Assembly (NCBI GenBank): GCA_020440025.1
Contig: JAGROX010000055.1
Location: 2,097-38,582, forward strand
DNA: 36,486 nucleotides
From: Verrucomicrobiia bacterium
Lineage (GTDB): Bacteria; Verrucomicrobiota; Verrucomicrobiia; Verrucomicrobiales; DEV007
Direction: 5' to 3'
Below the pieces are notes generated by a model. The model was not told the origin of the DNA and made no database searches. It was given only the letters and a program-made list of their open reading frames with translations. The position numbers and the translations under genes were made by a program. Shown here piece by piece: positions 1 through 8,388 of this stretch (position 1 is its first letter; each line of letters starts with the position of its first letter).

Positions 1-75
1 TCGCGCGAGTATGCTGAAATGACCGTTCCCAATTTGCAGGCCTTCGGCCGAGCGGTGCGGGAGGTCGGTGCGTGA
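1..75 (+). CDS. 3' end of an unidentified CDS (partial)
   Basis: An open frame enters from the left window edge and ends at TGA 73-75. It contributes 24 residues ending in AFGRAVREVGA. The codons look like real coding sequence for this GC-rich genome, and the next gene begins about 50 bases later. Too little is present to assign a family. The tail has an amphipathic helix, as at the end of many TIM-barrel or epimerase-type proteins, but that is only a guess. Confidence 0.5.
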   Translation, partial: SREYAEMTVPNLQAFGRAVREVGA

Positions 76-125
76 ATCCGGATGTGGGATTTCAATGCGA
101 ATCGGCTATCCTCCAGAGTACTACG

Positions 126-2582
126 ATGTTGTCTTTTCCACTACCTTCTTATCGGAGATCAGCATGGGCGGGCCTGATAGCCCTCGCGCTTTTTTCCGGG
201 AACGCCGCCTCAGCTGCCGAGCCTCTGCCCGAAACGTTCACCACTTTTTTCAACACCTACTGCATCGATTGCCACGACACGGAAACAGCGAAGGGAGATT
301 TTCACATCGATTTCCTGAAAGAGGTGGAGACACCGACTGATGCAGAATACTGGCAACTGACCCTGGACAATCTCCACCTCGGCGAGATGCCGCCGGAGAA
401 AAAGAAGCAGCCCAGCGCCGCCGAAATCGAGGCAATCACCACCTGGATCGAGGATCGACTCGCCGGGGCCGCGACGAAGCTGCGAGGCCACACCGGCGAA
501 GTCGTCTTGCGACGCCTCAACCGGACGGAGTATGAACATACCATCGAAGATCTGTTCGATGTGCGAGGCGATTTTGCCGAGGGTTTTCCCGAGGACGCGA
601 AAGAAGACGGCTTCGACAACATCGGTGCGGCCCTGATGATGTCGGCGGAGCAGTTGGACTCCTATTTCGCGGCGACGGATTTCATTCTCGATCGAGCCAT
701 TGTGACGACCGATCGACCAGAGACGAAGTCGGTGTGGTTTACCCTTCGAGACATTCGCCAACGGGAGGAGGAAAAGCGCAAGGAACGCGAAGCCCGCGAA
801 AAAGAGAAGGGCTACACGCCCACCAAGACGGAACTCGAGCGGCAAAAAAAGGCGAAGGAAAGTGGCAACTATGGCAGCCCCTACTTTCCCGATCATGGTG
901 AGGAGGACGCGCTCATCGCAGTGAAATACACCAAGCCCTCGACTCAAGATGATTTTCGAGTGCGCGAGCCGGGTTGGTATCGTTTCGCTTTTGCCGGTTA
1001 TGCTGTCCGCAGCCCGGACAAGCCGGTGCGGGTGCAAGTGGTCCATGGATCGGCCAACAAGGAGGAGATTCCGACCATTGCTGACGTGGTCCAGTTGGTG
1101 GAGGGCGAAGCGTCGTCCCACGAGTATCGGGTTTATCTTCAGCCGAATCAGCGGGTCTGGCTCGAATTGGTCGATGGAACCAACTGGCTGCCTGGCTCGC
1201 GTATTCTGGAGAGCGAGGACGTTGCCGCAGCCATCCGCTTCATCGAAATCGAGGGGCCGCTTATCGATCAATGGCCGCCGCGTGGGCATCGGTTGCTGCT
1301 GGGTGAGCGTGAGGCGGATTCCTTTTCGGACGACGAAATGCCGAACATCATCGGAGACCTCGCGCCGCACCTTTTCCGCCGTCCCGTTGCTGAATCGGTG
1401 GTGCACGACTATGCCAACTTTTATCAGTCCATGCGCGTTGCAAATGAAGCACCGCTCAGTGCCTTCAAGCTCACCGTCAAAGCCATGATGGCCTCTCCGC
1501 TTTTTCTCTACCACGTCGAGCCCGGGGAAAGTCCCGACGCCTATGCCCTCGCCAATCGGCTGTCGTATTTCCTGTGGCGATCCTCGCCTGACGCGAAGCT
1601 CCTGCAACTTGCCGCCAGTGGAAAACTCACCGAACCGGAAACCCTGAAGGCCGAGGTCGAACGCCTTCTCGCCGATGACAAAGCGGAACGTTTTCTCGCG
1701 GATTTCGTCGGGCAGTGGCTCAAGGTCGACCTCGTCGGCGAAATGCAACCGGACTCGAAACTCTACCCGGAGTATGATCCGCAGTTGGAGATGGCGATGG
1801 TCGAAGAGACGCGAACTTTTGTCCGCGAAATGCTGGAGAAAGATGAACCGCTCTCGAACCTGATCGATTCGGATTGGGCCATGCTCAACGATCGTCTCGC
1901 CGAGCACTACGGTATCCCCGGCGTCGCGGGCAACCATTTCCGCCGCGTCTCTCTTGATAAAACAAAAACGGTCCGTGGCGGATTGCTCACCCAGGCGAGC
2001 CTTCTCAACGTGACTTCCAACGGCACGACCACTTCGCCCGTCGTTCGTGGTGTCTTCGTGCTCGATCACCTTCTCGGCAACCCCGCGCCTCCGCCGCCGC
2101 CTGACGTCCCGCCGATCGAGCCCGATATCCGGGGTGCTACCACGATTCAGGAACAACTGGAGAAACATCGTGAAATCGCCCAGTGCGCCAGTTGCCACCA
2201 GAAGATCGACCCCTACGGTATCGCTCTGGAAAATTTCGATGTCATCGGAGGATGGCGGGAGAACTACCGTGCTCTCGATCCGTCCAACAATCCCAAATAC
2301 CCAAAGCTGGTCGACGGCAAACCGGTCTCCGCCAGCGACACCATTCCGCGGCTGGGCGCCTTCGCCGATTTCCGGGAGTTTCGGCAACTGCTGCTCCAGG
2401 ACGAAGGACTGGTTTATGAAAACCTCGCCCACAAGTTGGCCACGTATGCGCTCGGCAGAAAGATGGATTTCGCCGACGAGCCCGACCTGCGTGCCATTGC
2501 CACCGATACAAAAGGAAGTGGTGGCGGGATGCGGACGATGATCCACGGGTTGGTAGCAAGCGAACTCTTCCGACGACCGTGA
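126..2582 (+). CDS. Exported Planctomycete-type cytochrome c protein (PSCyt1/DUF1587/DUF1595/DUF1592/DUF1588/DUF1585), pair 1
   Basis: An 818-residue periplasmic protein of the PSD/PSCyt family, of unknown biochemical activity. A Sec signal peptide (LIALALFSGNAASAA) precedes a first haem c site, C46-I-D-C-H50, followed by the family's MPP motif (GEMPPEKKKQP). A DUF1587 segment (LRRLNRTEYEHTIEDLF) follows near residue 135. A beta-rich domain lies at about 280-380, then DUF1595 (LFRRPVAES), DUF1592 ([17 protein letters not shown]), and DUF1588 with a second site C687-A-S-C-H691 in the typical CHQKIDPYG context. The C-terminus is DUF1585 (LATYALGRK). The ATG at 126 is preferred over an upstream GTG at 72 because it places the signal peptide close to the N-terminus and avoids overlapping the preceding stop. 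It is 26 bases upstream of its DUF1552 partner, probably one transcript. An electron-transfer role is inferred from the two haem sites. Confidence 0.9.
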   Translation: MLSFPLPSYRRSAWAGLIALALFSGNAASAAEPLPETFTTFFNTYCIDCHDTETAKGDFHIDFLKEVETPTDAEYWQLTLDNLHLGEMPPEKKKQPSAAEIEAITTWIEDRLAGAATKLRGHTGEVVLRRLNRTEYEHTIEDLFDVRGDFAEGFPEDAKEDGFDNIGAALMMSAEQLDSYFAATDFILDRAIVTTDRPETKSVWFTLRDIRQREEEKRKEREAREKEKGYTPTKTELERQKKAKESGNYGSPYFPDHGEEDALIAVKYTKPSTQDDFRVREPGWYRFAFAGYAVRSPDKPVRVQVVHGSANKEEIPTIADVVQLVEGEASSHEYRVYLQPNQRVWLELVDGTNWLPGSRILESEDVAAAIRFIEIEGPLIDQWPPRGHRLLLGEREADSFSDDEMPNIIGDLAPHLFRRPVAESVVHDYANFYQSMRVANEAPLSAFKLTVKAMMASPLFLYHVEPGESPDAYALANRLSYFLWRSSPDAKLLQLAASGKLTEPETLKAEVERLLADDKAERFLADFVGQWLKVDLVGEMQPDSKLYPEYDPQLEMAMVEETRTFVREMLEKDEPLSNLIDSDWAMLNDRLAEHYGIPGVAGNHFRRVSLDKTKTVRGGLLTQASLLNVTSNGTTTSPVVRGVFVLDHLLGNPAPPPPPDVPPIEPDIRGATTIQEQLEKHREIAQCASCHQKIDPYGIALENFDVIGGWRENYRALDPSNNPKYPKLVDGKPVSASDTIPRLGAFADFREFRQLLLQDEGLVYENLAHKLATYALGRKMDFADEPDLRAIATDTKGSGGGMRTMIHGLVASELFRRP

Positions 2583-2608
2583 GTATTGGAATTCAGCAAC
2601 GATCGAAT

Positions 2609-3835
2609 ATGAACAGAAGAACCTTCCTCAAAGCCTCCGGAGTCACTCTCGGACTTCCTTGGTTCGAGTCCCTAGCCAATGAAGCGAGGAGCGGCGATAC
2701 GCCCCAGCGACTTCTCCTGTTCTGTCTGCCGCTGGGCCTCTATCGCGATGCGATCATTCCCTCCGAAACGGGGGCAGGATACCAAACCAGCGAGTATCTC
2801 TCCATCATCGACGAGTTCCGCGATCATTTCACGATCTGCTCCGGTCTCGAGCATCCCGACGTGAACGGCGGGCACTCGGCCGAGGCGCGGATCTTTACCG
2901 GAGTTCCCTCGAACAAGCGGAATGTCCGATCGCTCGATCAGTATCTCGCCGGAAAAATCGGCAGCCAGACCCGTTTTGACTCACTGCCGCTTTCGGCGGG
3001 ACGCAATATTTTCAGCTGGACCGACGGGGGAACGATGGTCCCGGCGGAGAGCAAGATGTCTCAGGTTTACGCCAGGCTTTTCGTCGACGAAGGCGGTGCC
3101 AATGCCGAAAAAATGTTGCGCGAGATTGGCCACGGGAAAAGCATCACCGATCTCATCCGTCGTCAGGCCGAAGCTCTGCAGCCGAGTCTTTCCGATTCCG
3201 ATCAAAACAAGCTGGAGGAATACTTCGAGTCAGTCCGGGAGACTGAGCGGCGCCTCGTGAAATCAGAGAGTTGGGTCCACACCCCGAAGCCCACGGTTGA
3301 TGTGCCGATGCCACAGGATCCCGCCAGCAGCGCCGAGATCGTCACCCAGATGCGCAACGTCTGCGACATGATCCATCTCGCCTTCAAGACTGACTCGACC
3401 CGGGTCATCACGTCGGGCTGGTTTCAGCAGAACAACGTCAACATCCAAGGTGTCAGCAACGGTTATCATCCACTCTCACACCACGGGATGGACCCCAACA
3501 ATATTGGCCAGCTGAAACTGATTGAGAAAGCCTTCTTTGAGGAGTTGAAGATTCTGCTGACCAATCTGATAAACGACAGGGAAGGTGACCGGACTTTGCT
3601 CGACAGGACCACCATCGTAGTGACCTCAAATCTCGGCAACGCTTCGAACCACTCCAACAAGGATCTGCCCGTGCTGCTGATTGGTGGGAACTACGATCAC
3701 GGCCAACACCTCGCCTTCGAACCAGGCACTGAGCCCTTGAGCAATCTCTACCTCAGCGTGCTGAATCAGTTCGGTTTCGCCGACAAGGAATTCGGTAGCT
3801 CGACCGGCCCGTTGAAAGGGCTCGAATTTTCCTGA
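2609..3835 (+). CDS. Tat-exported DUF1552 (HXXSHH) protein, pair 1
   Basis: A 408-residue protein of the DUF1552 family. It starts with a textbook twin-arginine signal (NRRTFLKASGVTLGLP), so it is probably folded in the cytoplasm, perhaps with a metal, before export. The family motif is intact: H287-P-L-S-H-H292. Conserved family segments include LLLFCLPLG near residue 40 and ICSGLEHPDVNGGHS near 90. The start at ATG 2609 places the RR pair at residues 3-4; a GTG ten codons earlier would overlap the previous stop and is less likely. It directly follows the two-haem cytochrome protein, the usual arrangement for this family in Planctomycetes and Verrucomicrobia. Its activity is unknown. Family members are thought to resemble alkaline-phosphatase/sulfatase-fold proteins, which I cannot test here. 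Confidence 0.88.
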   Translation: MNRRTFLKASGVTLGLPWFESLANEARSGDTPQRLLLFCLPLGLYRDAIIPSETGAGYQTSEYLSIIDEFRDHFTICSGLEHPDVNGGHSAEARIFTGVPSNKRNVRSLDQYLAGKIGSQTRFDSLPLSAGRNIFSWTDGGTMVPAESKMSQVYARLFVDEGGANAEKMLREIGHGKSITDLIRRQAEALQPSLSDSDQNKLEEYFESVRETERRLVKSESWVHTPKPTVDVPMPQDPASSAEIVTQMRNVCDMIHLAFKTDSTRVITSGWFQQNNVNIQGVSNGYHPLSHHGMDPNNIGQLKLIEKAFFEELKILLTNLINDREGDRTLLDRTTIVVTSNLGNASNHSNKDLPVLLIGGNYDHGQHLAFEPGTEPLSNLYLSVLNQFGFADKEFGSSTGPLKGLEFS

Positions 3836-3947
3836 CCTTTTCGAATGAGCGGTAAGACGACTGAAGAGGGTTAAGTCGCGAACCCAACAGGGTTGACTCA
3901 AATGGTTGCCACACCGTTTTTTCCGAATTTGCAGCCTGTTTTCCAAC

Positions 3948-4427
3948 ATGAACAAGATCAACCTGTCCCAAGTCCCCGTCGAACATCGCCGATCGCCAAA
4001 AGGTCGTTTTGAAATGGAGCGACAGCACGTCTCGCTCGCCCTCGGAGGAACGAAGAACATCGGTCCATGGGGAGGCGGACATCCTTTCGACATCGAACTG
4101 GCGACATTGCTTCCGGGCAAGGCCAATTATCCGATGCACTCTCACGCGGCGCAGACGGAATACTACATCATTCTCTCCGGCAGTGGCCTGCTTCACAGTG
4201 CCGAAGGCAAACCGGAAGAACTGGTGGCCGGCGATCATGTCATCTGCCATCCGGGCGACGGCCATCAGATCGAGAATGTTGGTTCCGAGCCGCTCGTCTA
4301 CTATGTGATCTCCGACCACCACCCAGCCGATGTCGGCACTTACACCCGCACTGGGAAACGCTGGCTCCACCCCGAAGGACGAGTCGTTTCGACCGAGGAC
4401 GTGGACTATTATGCCGGTGAGGAATGA
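3948..4427 (+). CDS. Cupin-domain protein
   Basis: A 159-residue small cytoplasmic protein with a single conserved-barrel cupin (Cupin_2 type) in its centre. The metal-binding pattern is visible: PMHSHAAQTEYYIILSGSG supplies two His and the Glu of motif 1, and GDHVICHPGDGHQIENVG supplies motif 2 with its His. No signal peptide is present. The ATG at 3948 is chosen because residues encoded upstream (from 3906) do not look like cupin sequence. It lies 112 bases after the DUF1552 gene and 29 bases before the BNR protein. Such stand-alone cupins often bind a sugar, sugar acid or small carboxylate, fitting a catabolic cluster, but no substrate can be read from the sequence. Confidence 0.8.
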   Translation: MNKINLSQVPVEHRRSPKGRFEMERQHVSLALGGTKNIGPWGGGHPFDIELATLLPGKANYPMHSHAAQTEYYIILSGSGLLHSAEGKPEELVAGDHVICHPGDGHQIENVGSEPLVYYVISDHHPADVGTYTRTGKRWLHPEGRVVSTEDVDYYAGEE

Positions 4428-4456
4428 GCTCATCTTGACCGCCATCCACCTTTGAA

Positions 4457-5623
4457 ATGAGAACGACCTCGGTTTCCTTCCATCTCCTCGCGATTTTTCT
4501 CGCAATCGCTCCGCTGGCCAATGCTGCCGATTTACCGCCTGAGTTCGTCGCGGGTGCTGAGAAACGCCGCTCCGAAATTCCACTTGGTGGCGACTTCAAA
4601 CCCGACCCGAAAGTGCCGGTCTTCGTCGCCGTCGGGCATGGCGGAAGGATTCTCCTTTCTCGCGATGATGGAAAGACTTGGTCCCAGGGTTTCTGGGGCT
4701 ATCCCGGTTCCGATCACGGAATGTGGGCCTGCAAGTCGGTCGCGTATTCGGAGGGCGTCTTCGTCGTCCCGGTCGGCTGGGGCGCCATCACCTCTTACCT
4801 TGCCTCCGAAGATGGCGTGAACTGGCGACACCTCACCGACGGATCGACGACGCTTGCCGGTGTGAAGGAAGCCAAGGAAGATCCGACCGCGATGCCGATG
4901 ACATATGGCATGGCGGGAGGGAAGGGCACCTTTGTCGCCACCGGCTACATGAGCACGGCCGCGACCTCGGATTTCGGTAAAACGTTTTCCACCTTCTTCC
5001 TGCGTGAATTCAAAGACGACCCGCGAACACGCAAACTGGTGACCCACCATGTCGATCCCCTCTATTGCGGCGATACGACGGGACGTTTTCTCGCCCTCGG
5101 AAATGACCGGTCGAAGGAGAATCCGGTCTTTGGCAACCTTTTCGCCTCGGACGATCTCGGGAAGACGTGGACCTGGCTGGAACCGAAGACCTTGAACGAA
5201 AAATGCCAGGGATACAGCGGCATGGATTCCAACGGATCGCTTGTCGTTCTCATCGACAAGACGGCGGAGAATGCGTTCGTTTCCGCCGATGCCGGAAATA
5301 CCTGGCACGGCCCATTTCCTACTGGAACGACACGGGCCCAGCTCAGCGTGGTGAACGGCGAGTTCTGGCTGACCGGTGTTCCCCCACGCGCAAGCAGCGA
5401 CGGGAAATCGTGGAGGGATCTCCCCGACAAAGTTCCTGCCGGGCGAATCGTCGCCTCCCCCGGAGGTACGCTGATCAGCATCGACCGCCAGCGTTTCAAC
5501 ATTCTACGGAGCGGCGACGGTGGCAAAAGTTGGGACCAAGTTTACACCTTCGAGCCGGAAACGAAGCACGTTCACGGCGCCCAGGGACTGCGGGACATTG
5601 CCTTCGGTTTTGTGCGGGAGTGA
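4457..5623 (+). CDS. Secreted sialidase-like BNR/Asp-box repeat protein
   Basis: A 388-residue exported protein with a clear Sec signal peptide (LLAIFLAIAPLANAA, cleavage near residue 24). At least five Asp-box (BNR) motifs punctuate the sequence: SRDDGKTW (68-75), SDDLGKTW, SADAGNTW, SSDGKSW and SGDGGKSW. These indicate a six-bladed beta-propeller of the sialidase/photosystem-II-assembly-factor type. The catalytic arginine triad of true sialidases is not evident, so the activity may be different, or the protein may only bind. It sits 29 bases after the cupin gene and 20 bases before the sulfatase gene, suggesting one operon and a role in handling complex or acidic glycans outside the cell. 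Confidence 0.8.
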   Translation: MRTTSVSFHLLAIFLAIAPLANAADLPPEFVAGAEKRRSEIPLGGDFKPDPKVPVFVAVGHGGRILLSRDDGKTWSQGFWGYPGSDHGMWACKSVAYSEGVFVVPVGWGAITSYLASEDGVNWRHLTDGSTTLAGVKEAKEDPTAMPMTYGMAGGKGTFVATGYMSTAATSDFGKTFSTFFLREFKDDPRTRKLVTHHVDPLYCGDTTGRFLALGNDRSKENPVFGNLFASDDLGKTWTWLEPKTLNEKCQGYSGMDSNGSLVVLIDKTAENAFVSADAGNTWHGPFPTGTTRAQLSVVNGEFWLTGVPPRASSDGKSWRDLPDKVPAGRIVASPGGTLISIDRQRFNILRSGDGGKSWDQVYTFEPETKHVHGAQGLRDIAFGFVRE

Positions 5624-5643
5624 AAAAGGCCGATCTGTAAACA

Positions 5644-7872
5644 ATGAAAGCCACCTGCACACTGCTCGCCGTCCTGTTGCTCGTACCGCTCACCACGCTT
5701 TGCGCAGCAGACCCCGGGCCTGACAAACGCCCCAACATCATCGTCATCCTCGCGGATGATTTCGGTGTTGGTGACATCCAGTCGCATTACCCGGACAACA
5801 AAATCGCTACACCGAATCTGGATCGGCTCGTGAGCGAGGGCATGAGCTTCACCGATGCCCACAGCCCGTCCGCTGTCTGCTCGCCGACGCGCTATGGTCT
5901 GCTTGCCGGACGCTACGCCTGGCGCACCCGGCTTCAGGAATGGGTGGTCGCCGCCTACGAGCCGCCCCTGATCGACGACCTGCGCCCGACGCTGCCCGGA
6001 TTCCTGCGTGAGCATGGCTACCACGCCGCCTGCATCGGCAAATGGCATCTCGGCTGGAACTGGGTGGGACCGCAACCGAGTCAGATGACGGCGAAGCCGA
6101 ATGGGCAAAAGAATCTGAAATGGGACTTCGAAAAGCCGGTGGCCGGTGGCCCGGTGGATCGCGGGTTTGACCACTTCTTCGGCGTCGATCTTCCCAACCT
6201 CCCGCCCTTTACCTGGATCGAAAACGATCACGTCGCGATCCTGCCGACCGAGGCCTATCAGGTAGATCCCGAAGAAGGCATCGCGCTTCCGGTGGCCTTC
6301 AACGGCAGTCCGTCGGCACCGGGTTGGCGACTGCAGGCCATTTTGCCGGAGATCACGAAGCGTGCGGTCGACTACATCCACGATCGTGCCGAAAAGGAAG
6401 AGCCCTTCTTCCTCTACTTCGCGCAAACTTCACCGCACGAGCCCGTCGTTCCGTCGGCGGCTTTTCGCGGGAAGAGCGGCATCGCGCCGGTGGCGGATTT
6501 TGTCATGGAAACGGACTGGTCCGCCGGGCAGGTGATGGAGGCCGTGGAAGAGGCGGGCATCGCGGACAACACGCTCGTCGTCTTCACGGCGGACAACGGT
6601 CATTCGCACTACACCGGCTGGGACGATTTGATCAAAGCCGGGCATCAACCGAGCGGTCCGTATCGTGGTCACAAGGGCGACATCTGGGAGGGCGGGCATC
6701 GTGTGCCGCTGGTCGTCCGCTGGCCGGGGAAAGTTGCCGCCGGATCAGCGAGCGATCGCACGGTGTCACTGACCGACTTGTTCGCGACTTTCGCCGGAGT
6801 CGTGGGCGATCCCTTGCCTGCCGATGGCGCAGAAGACAGCATCAGCTTCCTGCCTGACCTCCTCGGCGAGGGAGAAGGCACCCGCACAGGACTCGTGAGC
6901 CACTCGAATATGGGCGAGTTCGCCTTGCGCGATGGTTCATGGAAGATCGTCTATCGCATGGCCGGGAAAAACGTCGAAGCCTCGCGCGGACAGGCCACTA
7001 TCGCCGAGCTATACGATCTGGAACACGATATTGCCGAGGCAAACAACCTCGCCGACCAGCACCCTGACATCGTCGCCACGCTGACCGCGAAACTCAACGC
7101 CGTCATCCATCGCGGTGCCACCCGAGAGAACATCTCCGCGCACAACGACTGCGATGTCGACTTCCGCAAGACCCAGACCGAGCGCTGGGCTCCCGTGGCG
7201 GCAAGCGACACGACCACCGCGCCCAAAGGCTTCACGCCACTCTTCGATGGCAAAACCTGGGCCAACTGGGATCATCCTGCACATCTCGACGGCGTGTGGG
7301 AGATTGCCGATGGCGTGATCCGACTGCGCACGGACGAACCTCCGCGTGAGAAAGGCAGGGACTACAACCTCGCCACCGAGAAGCACTTCAAGGACTTCAC
7401 GTTGATGATCGATTGGCGTCTCACCGGCGAACCGCACGTCAGGCCGCATCAATGGCTCAAGGACGACGGCACCTTTTACACCGACGCCGAGGGCAAGACG
7501 ATCATGAAGGACAATCTCACCTGGGGCGACAGCGGTATCTACCTGCGTGGCGCACGTCTCGCGCAGGTGAACATCTGGTGCCAGCCCTGCGGCAGCGGCG
7601 AGGTCGGCACGAAGTTCAAAGACCTGCAAGCCACCCAGGAAGAACGCCTCAAAACCATGCCCTCGACCCGCGCCGACAAAGGCCTGGGAGAGTGGAACCG
7701 CTTTGTGATCACGCTGCGCGTCGATCGCGTAGACGTGTCGCTCAACGGCGCACAAGTGATCCAAGGTGCCCGAGTGAAGGACATCCCTGCCGAGGGGCCC
7801 ATCACCTTGCAGAATCACAAGGATGCGGTGGAGTTCCGCAACATCTTCATCCAGGAGATCACCCGACCATGA
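5644..7872 (+). CDS. Secreted arylsulfatase fused to a C-terminal DUF1080 domain
   Basis: A 742-residue exported two-domain protein. After a signal peptide (LLAVLLLVPLTTLCAA) comes a type I sulfatase domain of about 480 residues. It has the metal-site start NIIVILADDFG (31-41), the formylglycine motif C79-S-P-T-R83 followed by GLLAGR, the GKWHLG segment, the second metal site FTADNGHSHY, and the lysine region HKGDIWEGGHRVP. From about residue 530 there is a DUF1080 (PF06439, 3-keto-disaccharide hydrolase / concanavalin-like) domain: GFTPLFDGKTWANW, VWEIADGVIRL, DSGIYLRG. The cysteine must be converted to formylglycine by a maturase that is not in this window. The fusion suggests desulfation coupled to recognition or cleavage of the same saccharide. 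Its stop overlaps the start of the next, broken gene (ATGA). Confidence 0.9.
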   Translation: MKATCTLLAVLLLVPLTTLCAADPGPDKRPNIIVILADDFGVGDIQSHYPDNKIATPNLDRLVSEGMSFTDAHSPSAVCSPTRYGLLAGRYAWRTRLQEWVVAAYEPPLIDDLRPTLPGFLREHGYHAACIGKWHLGWNWVGPQPSQMTAKPNGQKNLKWDFEKPVAGGPVDRGFDHFFGVDLPNLPPFTWIENDHVAILPTEAYQVDPEEGIALPVAFNGSPSAPGWRLQAILPEITKRAVDYIHDRAEKEEPFFLYFAQTSPHEPVVPSAAFRGKSGIAPVADFVMETDWSAGQVMEAVEEAGIADNTLVVFTADNGHSHYTGWDDLIKAGHQPSGPYRGHKGDIWEGGHRVPLVVRWPGKVAAGSASDRTVSLTDLFATFAGVVGDPLPADGAEDSISFLPDLLGEGEGTRTGLVSHSNMGEFALRDGSWKIVYRMAGKNVEASRGQATIAELYDLEHDIAEANNLADQHPDIVATLTAKLNAVIHRGATRENISAHNDCDVDFRKTQTERWAPVAASDTTTAPKGFTPLFDGKTWANWDHPAHLDGVWEIADGVIRLRTDEPPREKGRDYNLATEKHFKDFTLMIDWRLTGEPHVRPHQWLKDDGTFYTDAEGKTIMKDNLTWGDSGIYLRGARLAQVNIWCQPCGSGEVGTKFKDLQATQEERLKTMPSTRADKGLGEWNRFVITLRVDRVDVSLNGAQVIQGARVKDIPAEGPITLQNHKDAVEFRNIFIQEITRP

Positions 7873-8289
7873 AATCCGTCCTGTTCAGTCCTGATCACAT
7901 CCATCTCACCTTCCTTGCCGCCCTGCTACTGACACCGCTGTCTGCGCTTCCTGCCGACGACGCGCCGCAGGAGACGTTCTCCGTGCGGGAGGACTTCGGA
8001 CCCGAATCACCCGCTCCGCCAGAACAAGCGGCCGGCTGATCCGGTCAGCAAGGTTTACCGCACCAACGAGCACTTCCCGCCCGAGAAGGTGGACCTTTCC
8101 GCGAACACCTGGCGCACCGTGAATCTCATATTCAAGGGCGACACGGTGGACATGTTGGTGGACGGCGTCTGGTCGCGCCAACTCACACGCGCGAATTTCG
8201 ACGCCACCAAGCGCAAACTCCTCTGGATGCAGAACGGCGGCGAAGCCGGCATCGAGATCGACGACATCGTCGTTACGCCGACCTCCTGA
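7869..8289 (+). pseudogene. Broken secreted DUF1080/LamG-like protein gene (signal peptide and C-terminal remnant)
   Basis: An ATG at 7869 overlaps the sulfatase stop and opens a frame with a convincing signal peptide (LTFLAALLLTPLSALPA). It continues as QETFSVREDFG and then stops at 8037-8039 after 56 codons. The adjacent +1 frame is open from before 8000 to TGA 8287-8289 and encodes a typical C-terminal half of a beta-sandwich protein (WRTVNLIFKGDTVDMLVDG, then AGIEIDDIVVTP). The two parts look like one gene with a frameshift near 7995-8036 and probably a central deletion, since intact relatives with these two ends are usually longer. Alternatives are a sequencing error at the junction or a very short intact protein. 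The remnant resembles the DUF1080 half of the preceding sulfatase only in general fold. Confidence 0.6.
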
Positions 8290-8388
8290 ACGATGATGAG
8301 ATCCATTCTGGCGAAGGGCTGGTAGCGTCCGACCGACGAGGCTGGTTTTCGAAACATTTGGGCACTTCCGGAGTTTCATGCAGCCAGT

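Noticed and set aside
72-125. GTG at 72 as an earlier start for the first cytochrome gene
   Set aside because: It would overlap the stop of the preceding gene and push the signal peptide 18 residues inwards; ATG 126 gives a normal signal peptide.
210-2546. Very long open frame on the minus strand opposite the first cytochrome gene
   Set aside because: It is an antisense shadow of a GC-rich coding sequence; the translation has no recognisable domain and the plus strand has an unambiguous family match. The same holds for long antisense frames at 7906-9474, 21286-22269 and 23592-24842.
3881-3894. Small hairpin AACCC-AACA-GGGTT between pair 1 and the cupin gene
   Set aside because: Only five base pairs plus a weak outer stem, with no U-tract; too weak to call a terminator. 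The TTGACT overlapping it has no matching -10 element.
5689-5706. Possible lipoprotein signal at the sulfatase N-terminus (LTTLC)
   Set aside because: The residue before the Cys is Leu, not Gly, Ala or Ser, so it does not fit a lipobox; ordinary signal peptidase I cleavage after CAA fits better.
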